A stretch of DNA of 49,426 bases, taken from the NCBI GenBank assembly GCA_024244705.1, contig JAAEOK010000119.1, forward strand, positions 1 through 49,426. Reading direction: 5' to 3'. Shown piece by piece: positions 36,366 through 44,104 of the stretch. Every line of letters begins with the position of its first letter. The first letter of the stretch is position 1. The DNA is from Alphaproteobacteria bacterium. Lineage in GTDB: Bacteria; Pseudomonadota; Alphaproteobacteria; JAAEOK01. Under the pieces are notes generated by a model, which made no database searches, had not been told where the DNA came from, and saw only the letters and a program-made list of their open reading frames with translations. A program made the translations under genes and the position numbers.

Positions 36366-36782
36366 AACCATCCCCTCACCCGTCCGAATCGTGCGATCCG
36401 GAATGGAAAAAAGTCACTGCTCTTGCGGCGGCCGACTGAAACAGCCGCGAATGAACGTGATCAAATTCTTATGCGTCTAGTGACTACCACGAATGAGGCC
36501 AAGACACCAATGGAATCACGCGTCCTAAAGCCTTCAACCGCTTCACTTTTCTGCAAAATTTCATCAAAATTCGGTTTCGCCGGGTTTGCCGTCAAACCCA
36601 TCGGCCAGGAATATTGTGCACTGCAACAAAAAGGTCAAGCGAAGATTTGCAACGAGACGGAACCGCCAGTCGGGGACCGCGTCTCTGGCCCGCCGGCGTG
36701 CCAATGCGCCCGCACTCGTGGGACAGCCCAATGGGCCCGGTTCGAAACAGCGGGAGGTGGACAACAATTATGGCACCTGTCT
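36366..36782. other. spacer with a Shine-Dalgarno-led short frame
   Basis: The 417 bases between ispH and hpnL hold no recognised gene. Near the end, GGGAGG (36752-36757) precedes ATG at 36770, which reads MAPVYAPAVPAP and stops at 36808, overlapping the chosen hpnL start in another frame. It may be a leader peptide, or the sign of a shifted hpnL start. Confidence 0.35.
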
Positions 36783-37823
36783 ATGCTCCCGCGGTCCCGG
36801 CACCCTGATTGCCACGAAAGACGGATTTTGCACCGGTTTCAAGTGATAGCGCTGGCAATCGGCCTTGCAGCGGCGGTTGCCGTAATCGGGGTTTACGGTT
36901 TTTCAGACATCTCCGCGGCCGTTTTCTCGGCCGGGTGGGGCATCGTTTGGCTGGTCGGCTACCATGCGCTGCCACTTTTCGCCGACGCGATGGGATGGGC
37001 CACGCTGATCCGGCAGCGCCCGGCGCCATCCTTCGGCATGCTGTATCTGATCCGTTGGATTAGCGAATCCGTCAACAATCTCATGCCGGTGGCCCAGGTC
37101 GGCGGTGAATTCGTCAGGGCCAGGCTGGCGCAAAAAGAAGGCTGCCGCGGTGCCGAAGCCGGTGCCTCGGTCGTAATCGACGTCACCATGGGACTGTTTG
37201 CCCTGATGGCCTTCTCATTAATCGGCGTGGCGCTCTTGGTATGGAAGATCGAGGCTAACGACCAGATTTTCTCGATCGTTGTCGGCGTCTTGATTTTCTT
37301 CGCTCTCATTCTTGGATTCTACTTCGCGCAGCGTGCCGGGATGATCGGCCGTGCCGGCGAGCTCACCGCCCGCATCGGAGGTTTGGTCGGGACGGACCGC
37401 CTGACAAATTTGGTTGGCGGAACCCGGCGCCTTGATGATGCCTTGCATGCAATCTATCGCCAACGCGCACGCCTCGCCTCATGCGCCGCCCTTCGCCTGG
37501 CATCGTTCGTCATTGGCTCCGGTGAGGTATGGATCGGTCTGAATCTCCTTGGCTACCCTGGCGGAATTGCAGACGCTGTCATCATAAACGCCATTACCAT
37601 GGCAGTGCGAAGCGCGGCCTTCGCTATACCCGGGGGCCTCGGCGCCCAAGAGGGCGGTTTCTTGATCGTCGGTACAATGCTCGGGCTATCGCCAGAAATT
37701 TCTTTGGCACTGGCGTTGCTGCGACGAGTTCGGGAGATCTTGTTCGGCGTTCCTGGGCTGGCAATTTGGTGGTTGCTGGAAAACCGTACCTATGGTCACG
37801 CCGGCGACAGCGCTAGAGACTGA
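36783..37823 (+). CDS. hpnL: hopanoid-associated membrane protein HpnL
   Basis: A 346-residue inner-membrane protein of the HpnL family, related to the transmembrane part of lysylphosphatidylglycerol synthases (flippase-like). About eight hydrophobic segments are visible, the first VIALAIGLAAAVAVIGVYGF. NNLMPVAQVGGEFVRARL and FAIPGGLGAQEGGFLIVGTMLG are the family's conserved loops. It may move a hopanoid or sugar-lipid across the membrane; this is not proven. The ATG at 36783 has a weak ribosome site; GTG at 36843 would start at the first helix. Its end overlaps the convergent glycosyltransferase by 28 bases. Confidence 0.85.
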   Translation: MLPRSRHPDCHERRILHRFQVIALAIGLAAAVAVIGVYGFSDISAAVFSAGWGIVWLVGYHALPLFADAMGWATLIRQRPAPSFGMLYLIRWISESVNNLMPVAQVGGEFVRARLAQKEGCRGAEAGASVVIDVTMGLFALMAFSLIGVALLVWKIEANDQIFSIVVGVLIFFALILGFYFAQRAGMIGRAGELTARIGGLVGTDRLTNLVGGTRRLDDALHAIYRQRARLASCAALRLASFVIGSGEVWIGLNLLGYPGGIADAVIINAITMAVRSAAFAIPGGLGAQEGGFLIVGTMLGLSPEISLALALLRRVREILFGVPGLAIWWLLENRTYGHAGDSARD

Positions 37824-39091
37824 TTCGCCACGTGGTTCCACACCGGCAGCAGGTCTTGCCGCAACACATCCGACCACGATGGCCAAGTCAATTCCACGTT
37901 TTGGCGGGCTCTTTCAGCCATCTGACGGCGACGCTCGACATCGCAGCCGAGGCTCTTTATTGCATCCGCCCATGTCCGCGGTTCGATTTCATCGACCAAG
38001 AGGCCGTCATGTTGGTGTCGCGCAACCATCGCATTTGAACCGCCACGAGACGAAACTATGATTGGCAGGCCACTGGCTTTGGCTTCGACGACGACATTCG
38101 GCGTCAGCTCGGTCGTCGACGGGAACACGAACAAATCGGCGCTCGCATAGACAACGCGCAGATCGGCTTGACTGAGCGGACCCGGTAAGGTTGCCCTTTC
38201 GCCGAGCACGTCCCGAACTGCGCCCCGTTGGGAGCCACGCCCAATGAACATGGCGTGGATCGGGAGCCCCTCATCGACGAGAAGGCGTACCGCTCGCGCT
38301 AGCACCATTGCGTTCTTACTCGCATCCACCCGACCGACATAGAGTACCAGCAGCTGATCTGGAGAAATCCCGAAGCGTTCGCGGATCACCGCACGATCGC
38401 GCCATTTCGGATGAAAATAATCCTTATCGATACCGCGCCGGAGTCGACCGACGCGAGACTCCGGCAGCAATTTCAGGGCCCGTCGATGATCGGCATCGCT
38501 GGAAGCCAAAACATATGTCGACGCAGAGATATAGCTGTCGAGCGCGGCACTCATCGAGGCTGCGGCGCGTTCATGAACTTCCAGCCGGTCGAGCAGGTAG
38601 CGCCCGACATATCCCGGGCCGGCGAGGCGTTCGACCATGCTACGGGTGAAGATACTGGTGTATTTCGGCGTGTCGGTGTGGGTCGAGCTTACCAGCGGCA
38701 CACCGCGCCGATGGGCATAGGCTCGGGCCGTCTTGGCAAACGCGAAATACGCGTCCGTCGCGTGAATAACGTCATAATTCGGCAATTGGCGGCGCAGCCC
38801 AGCGTGCCGTGGCGCCAAATCCGTGTGATCGGGCGTATCACCAAGAAATGGTACGCGTGCGGTGCTCAGGACCGGCCGGTGAATGACAAACCGAACATTG
38901 GACGCGACGATCCGACGCTCATCGCGATCGCCGGAGAAATGCACGGTTAGATCAAGATAATCGCTGAATTGCGCCGCCGCCTCCGCCAAGCGCTCCCAGC
39001 ACTTTACATGCCCTCCAGCTAGCTCGCTCAGATGCAGATCAACCAGGGCGCCGACGCGGATTGTCGGCGATTTGACGGAAGGGTCAGGCAT
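37796..39091 (-). CDS. GT4-family glycosyltransferase
   Basis: A 431-residue retaining glycosyltransferase of the GT-B fold. The N-terminal half (RVGALVDLHLSELAGGHVKCWERLAEAA, YDVIHATDAYFAFA) binds the acceptor; the C-terminal half has VLYVGRVDASKNAMVLARAV, FVFPSTTELTPNVVVEAKASGLPIIVSSRGG (the EX7E donor site) and is complete. The likely role is adding a sugar to a lipid or glycan. It runs opposite to hpnL, overlapping its end, and is divergent from hpnM 83 bases away. Whether it acts on hopanoids is only suggested by place. Confidence 0.88.
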   Translation of the reverse strand: MPDPSVKSPTIRVGALVDLHLSELAGGHVKCWERLAEAAAQFSDYLDLTVHFSGDRDERRIVASNVRFVIHRPVLSTARVPFLGDTPDHTDLAPRHAGLRRQLPNYDVIHATDAYFAFAKTARAYAHRRGVPLVSSTHTDTPKYTSIFTRSMVERLAGPGYVGRYLLDRLEVHERAAASMSAALDSYISASTYVLASSDADHRRALKLLPESRVGRLRRGIDKDYFHPKWRDRAVIRERFGISPDQLLVLYVGRVDASKNAMVLARAVRLLVDEGLPIHAMFIGRGSQRGAVRDVLGERATLPGPLSQADLRVVYASADLFVFPSTTELTPNVVVEAKASGLPIIVSSRGGSNAMVARHQHDGLLVDEIEPRTWADAIKSLGCDVERRRQMAERARQNVELTWPSWSDVLRQDLLPVWNHVANQSLALSPA

Positions 39092-39173
39092 TTTCCTTAT
39101 TCACAACTTGCACCGAACTCAGTGAGAGCACACATAGTATCGACCGCTCGCTGTTTTTAGAGGAGGGAGATCC

Positions 39174-39782
39174 GTGCTCAAGAACTTGTGTCTCGCCGTT
39201 ACCGCGGCGACCTATCTAGGGTTCAGCAATCCGGCCGTCATTTTGGCACAGGACACACCATCCGGTGAGATCGAGCGTTATTACGACGTCCTTCATGACG
39301 CATGGACCCGAGCCGATGAATTGGGTTTCAGCGGTCGGTTTGAACTCCTCGAACCGGCGATTCGCGACACATTCAACATGCCGTATATCGCTCAATTCAC
39401 AGTCGGGCGCTACTGGAAAAAACTGACCGACGATCAGCGGGTCGTTCTGATCGACGCGGTTACACGGCTAAGCGCAGCGACCTACGCGTCCCGATTCGAC
39501 AAATATTCCGGCGAACAATTCAAGGTCCTTAGCGAAAGTCAGACCGATCGCGGCGACTTGCTTGTCCTCACCAACATAATCGATTCGAAGGGTGATCCGG
39601 TCGATATCAATTATCTGATGCGCCAAAATAGCGAAGATTGGCGTATTATCGACATCTACTTGAAGGGATCGATCAGCGAACTCGCAACACGTCGCTCCGA
39701 ATTTACTTCGGTCATGAAACGAGAAGGTTTCGATGGCCTGATCTCCGCGATCAATAAGAAAGTTGCTGGATTAGAGGAATAG
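39174..39782 (+). CDS. hpnM: MlaC/Ttg2D-type lipid-binding protein HpnM
   Basis: A 202-residue periplasmic protein with a signal peptide (residues 1-25, ending VILAQ) and the MlaC fold: IERYYDVLHDAW, FELLEPAIRDTFNMPYIAQFTVGRYWKKLTDDQR and WRIIDIYLKGSISELATRRSEFTSVMKREGFDGLI are family blocks. MlaC proteins ferry lipids between inner and outer membranes, and the hopanoid-linked branch (HpnM) probably carries hopanoids with an RND partner, HpnN. No hpnN is in the window. GGAGGGAG before the GTG fixes the start. Confidence 0.87.
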   Translation: MLKNLCLAVTAATYLGFSNPAVILAQDTPSGEIERYYDVLHDAWTRADELGFSGRFELLEPAIRDTFNMPYIAQFTVGRYWKKLTDDQRVVLIDAVTRLSAATYASRFDKYSGEQFKVLSESQTDRGDLLVLTNIIDSKGDPVDINYLMRQNSEDWRIIDIYLKGSISELATRRSEFTSVMKREGFDGLISAINKKVAGLEE

Positions 39783-39790
39783 TTGCGCCG

Positions 39791-40273
39791 GTGGATGACG
39801 ACAAAGGGCACCCCGATTCCAAAGATCTGATTCGCGATCGTAGCCCGTTCAATCAGCGAGTCGGTTACCGTTTGGTCGAATGGCGGGACGACTATGCTCT
39901 CGTCGAACTCGATGTTCGCGACGACCACATGAACAGGCGCGGTGCCGTACACGGCGGCGTATTGATGACGGCGATCGATGCCGCCGGAGGCTATTGCGGC
40001 ACGTTCTGTCCCTATCCCGGCCGCACACGTATGTGCGTAACCGTCTCTTTGACAACAGAGTTCCTTCGCCCTGCCGGGCACGACGAACGCTTGGCAATCA
40101 CGGCGCGGCGGCGCGGCGGCGGTCGTGGATTATTCGCCGCCTCCATCGAGGTTCACGACCAACACGATCATCTAATCGCTCTCGGCCATGGTATATATCG
40201 ATATGTCAGGGGCAGCGGTGCGCCCGATGGGATTCCGGGCGCCGATTCGACGGAGCGCGACGACGATGCCTGA
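39791..40273 (+). CDS. PaaI-type hotdog thioesterase
   Basis: A 160-residue hotdog-fold protein that would split an acyl- or aryl-CoA thioester. NRRGAVHGGVLMTAIDAAGGYCG contains the HGG motif and the acidic residue typical of PaaI thioesterases, and VTVSLTTEFLRPAGHDERLAITARRRGGGRGLFAASIEV is the conserved sheet. It begins at GTG nine bases after the hpnM stop, so the two are probably cotranscribed. The substrate is unknown. Confidence 0.85.
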   Translation: MDDDKGHPDSKDLIRDRSPFNQRVGYRLVEWRDDYALVELDVRDDHMNRRGAVHGGVLMTAIDAAGGYCGTFCPYPGRTRMCVTVSLTTEFLRPAGHDERLAITARRRGGGRGLFAASIEVHDQHDHLIALGHGIYRYVRGSGAPDGIPGADSTERDDDA

Positions 40274-40309
40274 CCAGTGCCATCATGTCGTCGCATGGGA
40301 GTTAGCGGG

Positions 40310-40756
40310 ATGAAATACACAACCCTTGTCTTCATGGCTCTCGCCTGTTGCGTCATTGTGACGGCGCCGGCGCCGGCCGACAGCGTGCGCGGCGGGTGCT
40401 ATGCGGAATCGGACCACTTCCGGTGTATCGACCGGCCCTATCGAGAGGACCGCTCCATACGTACGCCCGTTGTTCCACCACGACCGAGCTTTTCCCCGGC
40501 CGAGCAACGCACGCTGGATATGACAGGGAAACCACGGTTTACCGGCCATACGGATTCGTTGCGACCGGAGTTGCGGCCGCAGGGCGCGGTCAGTGCCGCC
40601 GAGGGCCGCGCGCGGCGTTACCGTCCAATCCCCGACCAGGACGCCGGCCGCTACATGCCGGGCACGCGCATAAGCCCCAGTTCGCCACTCTTCGGCCGCG
40701 CCGGCTCGGCCGGCGCCTTCGGGCTCCGCAGCGGATCAGTCCTGAGGCGAAACTAA
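40310..40756 (+). CDS. small exported Arg/Pro-rich protein
   Basis: A 148-residue protein of unknown function. Residues 1-24 (KYTTLVFMALACCVIVTAPAPA) look like a signal peptide. Then comes a short segment with two cysteines (GGCYAESDHFRCIDR) and a long Arg-, Pro- and Ser-rich tail with little predicted structure. GGGAG precedes the ATG at 40310; ATG at 40295 is also possible. The end overlaps the convergent CoA-transferase gene by 21 bases. Confidence 0.55.
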   Translation: MKYTTLVFMALACCVIVTAPAPADSVRGGCYAESDHFRCIDRPYREDRSIRTPVVPPRPSFSPAEQRTLDMTGKPRFTGHTDSLRPELRPQGAVSAAEGRARRYRPIPDQDAGRYMPGTRISPSSPLFGRAGSAGAFGLRSGSVLRRN

Positions 40757-41968
40757 GCCGTCAGACGGCAGACCGGTATCAATCGCGCCCTCGGCCGCGA
40801 AATGCCCGATCTCTTCGTTCGAATAACCCAATTCGCCGAGGACCTCCCGCGTATGTTCGCCAAAATCCGGCGCCGGGCGCGCGATTTCGGATGGGGTACG
40901 CGTAAATTTCACTGGCGATCCGATCGATTTCACCTCGCCCAGCCGGCGGTGAACCGAACTCGTCACCATTTCACGGGCGATCGTTTGGGGATCCTCGTGC
41001 ATTTGCCCAATGTCGAGAACAGGACCCGCCGGCAAGCCTGCCTCGCGCAATCGCTCCAGCCAATCCGCCGTCGTTCGCTGTCTGAAATAGTCGGTCAGGA
41101 GTTCGACGAGTTTTGGCAAGTTTTCCATCCGCCCGGCGTTTTCGGCGAAGCGCGGGTCCTCGTCGAGGGCCTCCGCGCCCAGAACCTCCAGAAGACGCTT
41201 CCAATTCGTTTGATTAGCGGCACCGATGGTGACCCACCCGTCGGCGGTTTCAAAGGCCTGATAAGGAGCCATAAGCGGATGGGCCGATCCCATGGGTCCC
41301 GGTGAAACTCCTGTCGCAAAACAAATAGCCGACTGCCAGTAGGTATGAATGATTCCCGCCTCGAAGAGCGAGGTATCGATCATTTGCCCCTCACCGGTTT
41401 TGAGACGGTGTGTATAGGCTGCGAGAACGCCCATCGCGGCCAGAACCCCAGCGGTGATATCGGTCATCGGCGCACCGACCTTTACCGGTGGGCGCCCGTC
41501 GCCCTCGCCGGTTATGCTCATGAGGCCGCTCATGCCCTGTGCTATGAGATCGAATCCGCCCCGATCCGCGTACGGTCCGGTTTGCCCAAATCCGGAGATC
41601 GCACAATAGATCAACGCCGGATTTACACTTTTTAGAGTTTCATAGCCGATGCCGAGGCGGTCCATGGTGCCCGTTCGCTGATTTTCGACCACGACATCGG
41701 CGGCGGCGGCGAGACGCAAGAAAATTTCGCGACCCGAAGTCGATTTGAGGTCGATGGCGATACCGCGTTTGTTGCGGTTCATCATCAGGAACGCCGCCGA
41801 GACATCGTCGATCGCCGGCGGCACGGCGCGCCGAATATCGTCGCCACCGGGTATCTTTTCGACCTTGATAACATCGGCGCCGAGATCGGCGAGCATCAAT
41901 CCGCAGGTCGGTCCCGCCATGATGTGGCCGACCTCGACCACCCGCATCCCAGTTAGCGGACCGGCCAT
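40736..41968 (-). CDS. CaiB/BaiF family CoA-transferase
   Basis: A 410-residue type III CoA-transferase that moves CoA between carboxylic acids through a glutamyl-CoA-type or Asp anhydride intermediate. MRVVEVGHIMAGPTCGLMLADLGADVIKVEKIPGGDD (near the N-terminus) and NRNKRGIAIDLKS are the hallmark blocks, FDLIAQGMSGLMSITGE includes the catalytic Asp-region, and GGNxTLL-like motifs follow. The ATG at 41968 follows the hydratase stop by one base, so both are one operon. The acid is unknown; pairing with an enoyl-CoA hydratase suggests breakdown of an acid such as carnitine-like or bile-acid-like compounds. Confidence 0.88.
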   Translation of the reverse strand: MAGPLTGMRVVEVGHIMAGPTCGLMLADLGADVIKVEKIPGGDDIRRAVPPAIDDVSAAFLMMNRNKRGIAIDLKSTSGREIFLRLAAAADVVVENQRTGTMDRLGIGYETLKSVNPALIYCAISGFGQTGPYADRGGFDLIAQGMSGLMSITGEGDGRPPVKVGAPMTDITAGVLAAMGVLAAYTHRLKTGEGQMIDTSLFEAGIIHTYWQSAICFATGVSPGPMGSAHPLMAPYQAFETADGWVTIGAANQTNWKRLLEVLGAEALDEDPRFAENAGRMENLPKLVELLTDYFRQRTTADWLERLREAGLPAGPVLDIGQMHEDPQTIAREMVTSSVHRRLGEVKSIGSPVKFTRTPSEIARPAPDFGEHTREVLGELGYSNEEIGHFAAEGAIDTGLPSDGLVSPQD

Positions 41969-41969
41969 A

Positions 41970-42746
41970 TTAGCGGCCCTTGAAGACCGGCCGTTCCTTT
42001 CGCAGAAAAGCTCGAAAGGCAGCGCGATAATCCTCGGTATCGAAGGCGGCATAGGACTCGCGCAGTTCGGCCTCCGTCACCGGTCGGGGATCCATTAGGC
42101 GGCGCGCGAATTCCTTATGCCAGCGATTGACGAGGGGCGCACCGTCGGCGATTCGGCGGGCCGTTCCATAGGCCTCCTCCTCGACTTTGTCGTCGGGCAC
42201 GACCCTAGTCACCAGCCCCTTCTCCTCGGCCTCGTCAGCGCCAAAAACCCGCCCTTCCAGGACAATCTCAAGGGCGGTCGCCCGGCCCACCAGATCGATC
42301 AGCGCGCTGATCTCAGGATACGGCATCACGACACCGATGCGGTTGATCGGCACGCCGAAACGGCTCGACACGCCGCAAATCCGAATATCGGCCATGGAGG
42401 CGAGCTCGAGCCCGCCACCGACGCATACACCCTCGATCAAGGCCACCGTCGGATGCCTGCAATCTCGAATTCCATACATCGCCCGGTGCATCAGTTCGCC
42501 ATATTCGGCCGCCTGGGAACTATTCGCCCGGGTCGATTCGAACTCGGCAATATCCGCGCCCGGAGAAAACGTGGCGCCGGCACCGCGGATGACAATACAG
42601 CGGAGTTGGTCGTCTTTGGATAAGTCCCTCAACGCGTCGCCGATGCCGGCCCACATCGGCTTGTTGAGGGCGTTCATCTTTGCCGGACGGTTTAGGACAA
42701 CCGTCGCAATATCATCATTTCGCTCGACAAGTATGACATCTGCCAT
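41970..42746 (-). CDS. enoyl-CoA hydratase/isomerase family protein
   Basis: A 258-residue crotonase-fold enzyme. VVLNRPAKMNALNKPMWAGI, CIVIRGAGATFSPGADIAEFES (the oxyanion-hole and CoA-binding loop) and ALIEGVCVGGGLELASMADIRI (the second oxyanion-hole glycine region) are present. SRFGVPINRIGVVMPYPEI is the catalytic region, but the two acidic residues of classic hydratases are not both obvious, so isomerase, hydratase or related chemistry is open. It is the first gene of a pair with the CoA-transferase. Confidence 0.88.
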   Translation of the reverse strand: MADVILVERNDDIATVVLNRPAKMNALNKPMWAGIGDALRDLSKDDQLRCIVIRGAGATFSPGADIAEFESTRANSSQAAEYGELMHRAMYGIRDCRHPTVALIEGVCVGGGLELASMADIRICGVSSRFGVPINRIGVVMPYPEISALIDLVGRATALEIVLEGRVFGADEAEEKGLVTRVVPDDKVEEEAYGTARRIADGAPLVNRWHKEFARRLMDPRPVTEAELRESYAAFDTEDYRAAFRAFLRKERPVFKGR

Positions 42747-42895
42747 GGCCGCGACACTCCGTTTCCGAGCCGCACAGCGTAAGGAGAAGCGGCGCCTGGC
42801 GCAATCGAGACAAGGTACCGCAGCGCGCTTCGCTATCGGGAACGCAATGACATCCGTGTCTCGTGCTAAGGTTTGCCGACGACAGGAGTGATTGG

Positions 42896-43207
42896 ATGGC
42901 GGCGAGCGCGAAATTCGAGATTGGACAATTGATCCAGCACCGACTGTTTGGTTATCGCGGTGTGATTGCCGACGCCGATCCCGGGTTTCAACTCAGCGAC
43001 GAATGGTACGCCATGATGGCACGGACCCAGCCGCCGAAGGATCAACCGTGGTATCACGTCCTTGTACACGACACCGACCAAACGACCTATGTTGCGGAAC
43101 GAAACCTGGAACCCGATGAAAGTGCCGCGCCAATTCGTCACCCCGCCGTCACGGAGATCTTCGAAACATTCGCGGGAGACCGATACCACCGCCGCCGAAT
43201 GAACTGA
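42896..43207 (+). CDS. hspQ: heat shock protein HspQ (YccV-like)
   Basis: A 103-residue protein of the HspQ/YccV family. KFEIGQLIQHRLFGYRGVIADADPGFQLSDEWY and QPWYHVLVHDTDQTTYVAERNLEPD are the conserved fold, which binds hemimethylated DNA in E. coli and modulates Lon. CAGGAG lies seven bases before the ATG at 42896; earlier readings lack conserved sequence. It lies alone between the hydratase and pyrE. In some alphaproteobacteria the gene is placed near heat-shock genes; none are seen here. Confidence 0.9.
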   Translation: MAASAKFEIGQLIQHRLFGYRGVIADADPGFQLSDEWYAMMARTQPPKDQPWYHVLVHDTDQTTYVAERNLEPDESAAPIRHPAVTEIFETFAGDRYHRRRMN

Positions 43208-43280
43208 GCTTGACCAATTGCGTCGCTTGGTTCGCGTCACATCTTTCTGAGCGGGCACAAACGTTTGCGCTAATTCTTGA

Positions 43281-43988
43281 ATGCCCTTAAAAAAAAGCAT
43301 GGCTTACACGATCGATTACATGGATCCGGCCGACGTTGCGCGTGCGACGGCACGCATCTTGCTCGACATTGGCGCGGTCAATTTTCGCCCTGAAGACCCC
43401 TATAGATTGACGTCCGGCCGGGCCAGTCCGAGCTATATCGATTGCCGCAAGATCATTTCATTTCCCGACGAGCGACGCGAAATTACGAAGATGGCGGTGG
43501 GGCTGTTGGACCGTGACATTGGTCGCGACGACATCGATGTGATCGCGGGCGGCGAAACGGCTGGCATTCCGTTCGCCGCTTGGATTGCCGCGGCGACCGA
43601 TAAGCCAATGGTTTATGTGCGCAAAAAGCCCAAGGGTTTCGGCCGGATGGCGCAGATCGAGGGTGACCTCGACGATGGTACGCGCGTCCTATTGGTCGAG
43701 GATCTGGCGACCGATGCCGGAAGCAAGATCGCTTTTTGCGAGGCCCTGAGGTCGGCGGGCGCCACCGTCAATCATTGCTTGGTGGTCTTTCACTACGGAA
43801 TATTCCCCGCGAGCTTTGAGCGGCTGGCCGAGATCGGCGTGGCGCTCCATGGTCTCGCGACATGGTGGGACGTCCTGGCTGCGGCGCGAACGAAAAGCGA
43901 ATTCTCAGAGGCAACGCTAACAGAGGTCGAATCATTCCTGCGCGACCCCGAGCGCTGGTCGGAGGCGCATGGCGGTGCAAGCCAGTAG
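43281..43988 (+). CDS. pyrE: orotate phosphoribosyltransferase
   Basis: A 235-residue enzyme that joins orotate with PRPP to make orotidine 5'-phosphate in pyrimidine synthesis. LLDIGAVNFRPEDPYRLTSGRASPSYIDCRK is the orotate site, MVYVRKKPKGFG a flexible catalytic loop, and VLLVEDLATDAGSK the PRPP loop in the form seen in alphaproteobacterial members. ATGs at 43281, 43299 and 43320 compete; no clear ribosome site decides. It ends 116 bases before the solute-binding gene. Confidence 0.92.
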   Translation: MPLKKSMAYTIDYMDPADVARATARILLDIGAVNFRPEDPYRLTSGRASPSYIDCRKIISFPDERREITKMAVGLLDRDIGRDDIDVIAGGETAGIPFAAWIAAATDKPMVYVRKKPKGFGRMAQIEGDLDDGTRVLLVEDLATDAGSKIAFCEALRSAGATVNHCLVVFHYGIFPASFERLAEIGVALHGLATWWDVLAAARTKSEFSEATLTEVESFLRDPERWSEAHGGASQ

Positions 43989-44104
43989 CGTTGAAATCTG
44001 TCCGGGCCGCGCCATCCAAGCCGTCCCCGCCCCAAAGGCCCCAATGTCGCCTCAAATCCGCATTAAGCCCGGCGACGAGACGAAATACGGGGTCAGGTAA
44101 GACG

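Noticed and set aside
35931-36782. Long in-frame extension upstream of hpnL
   Set aside because: It runs antisense through ispH and has no membrane-protein character; hpnL begins near the first helix.
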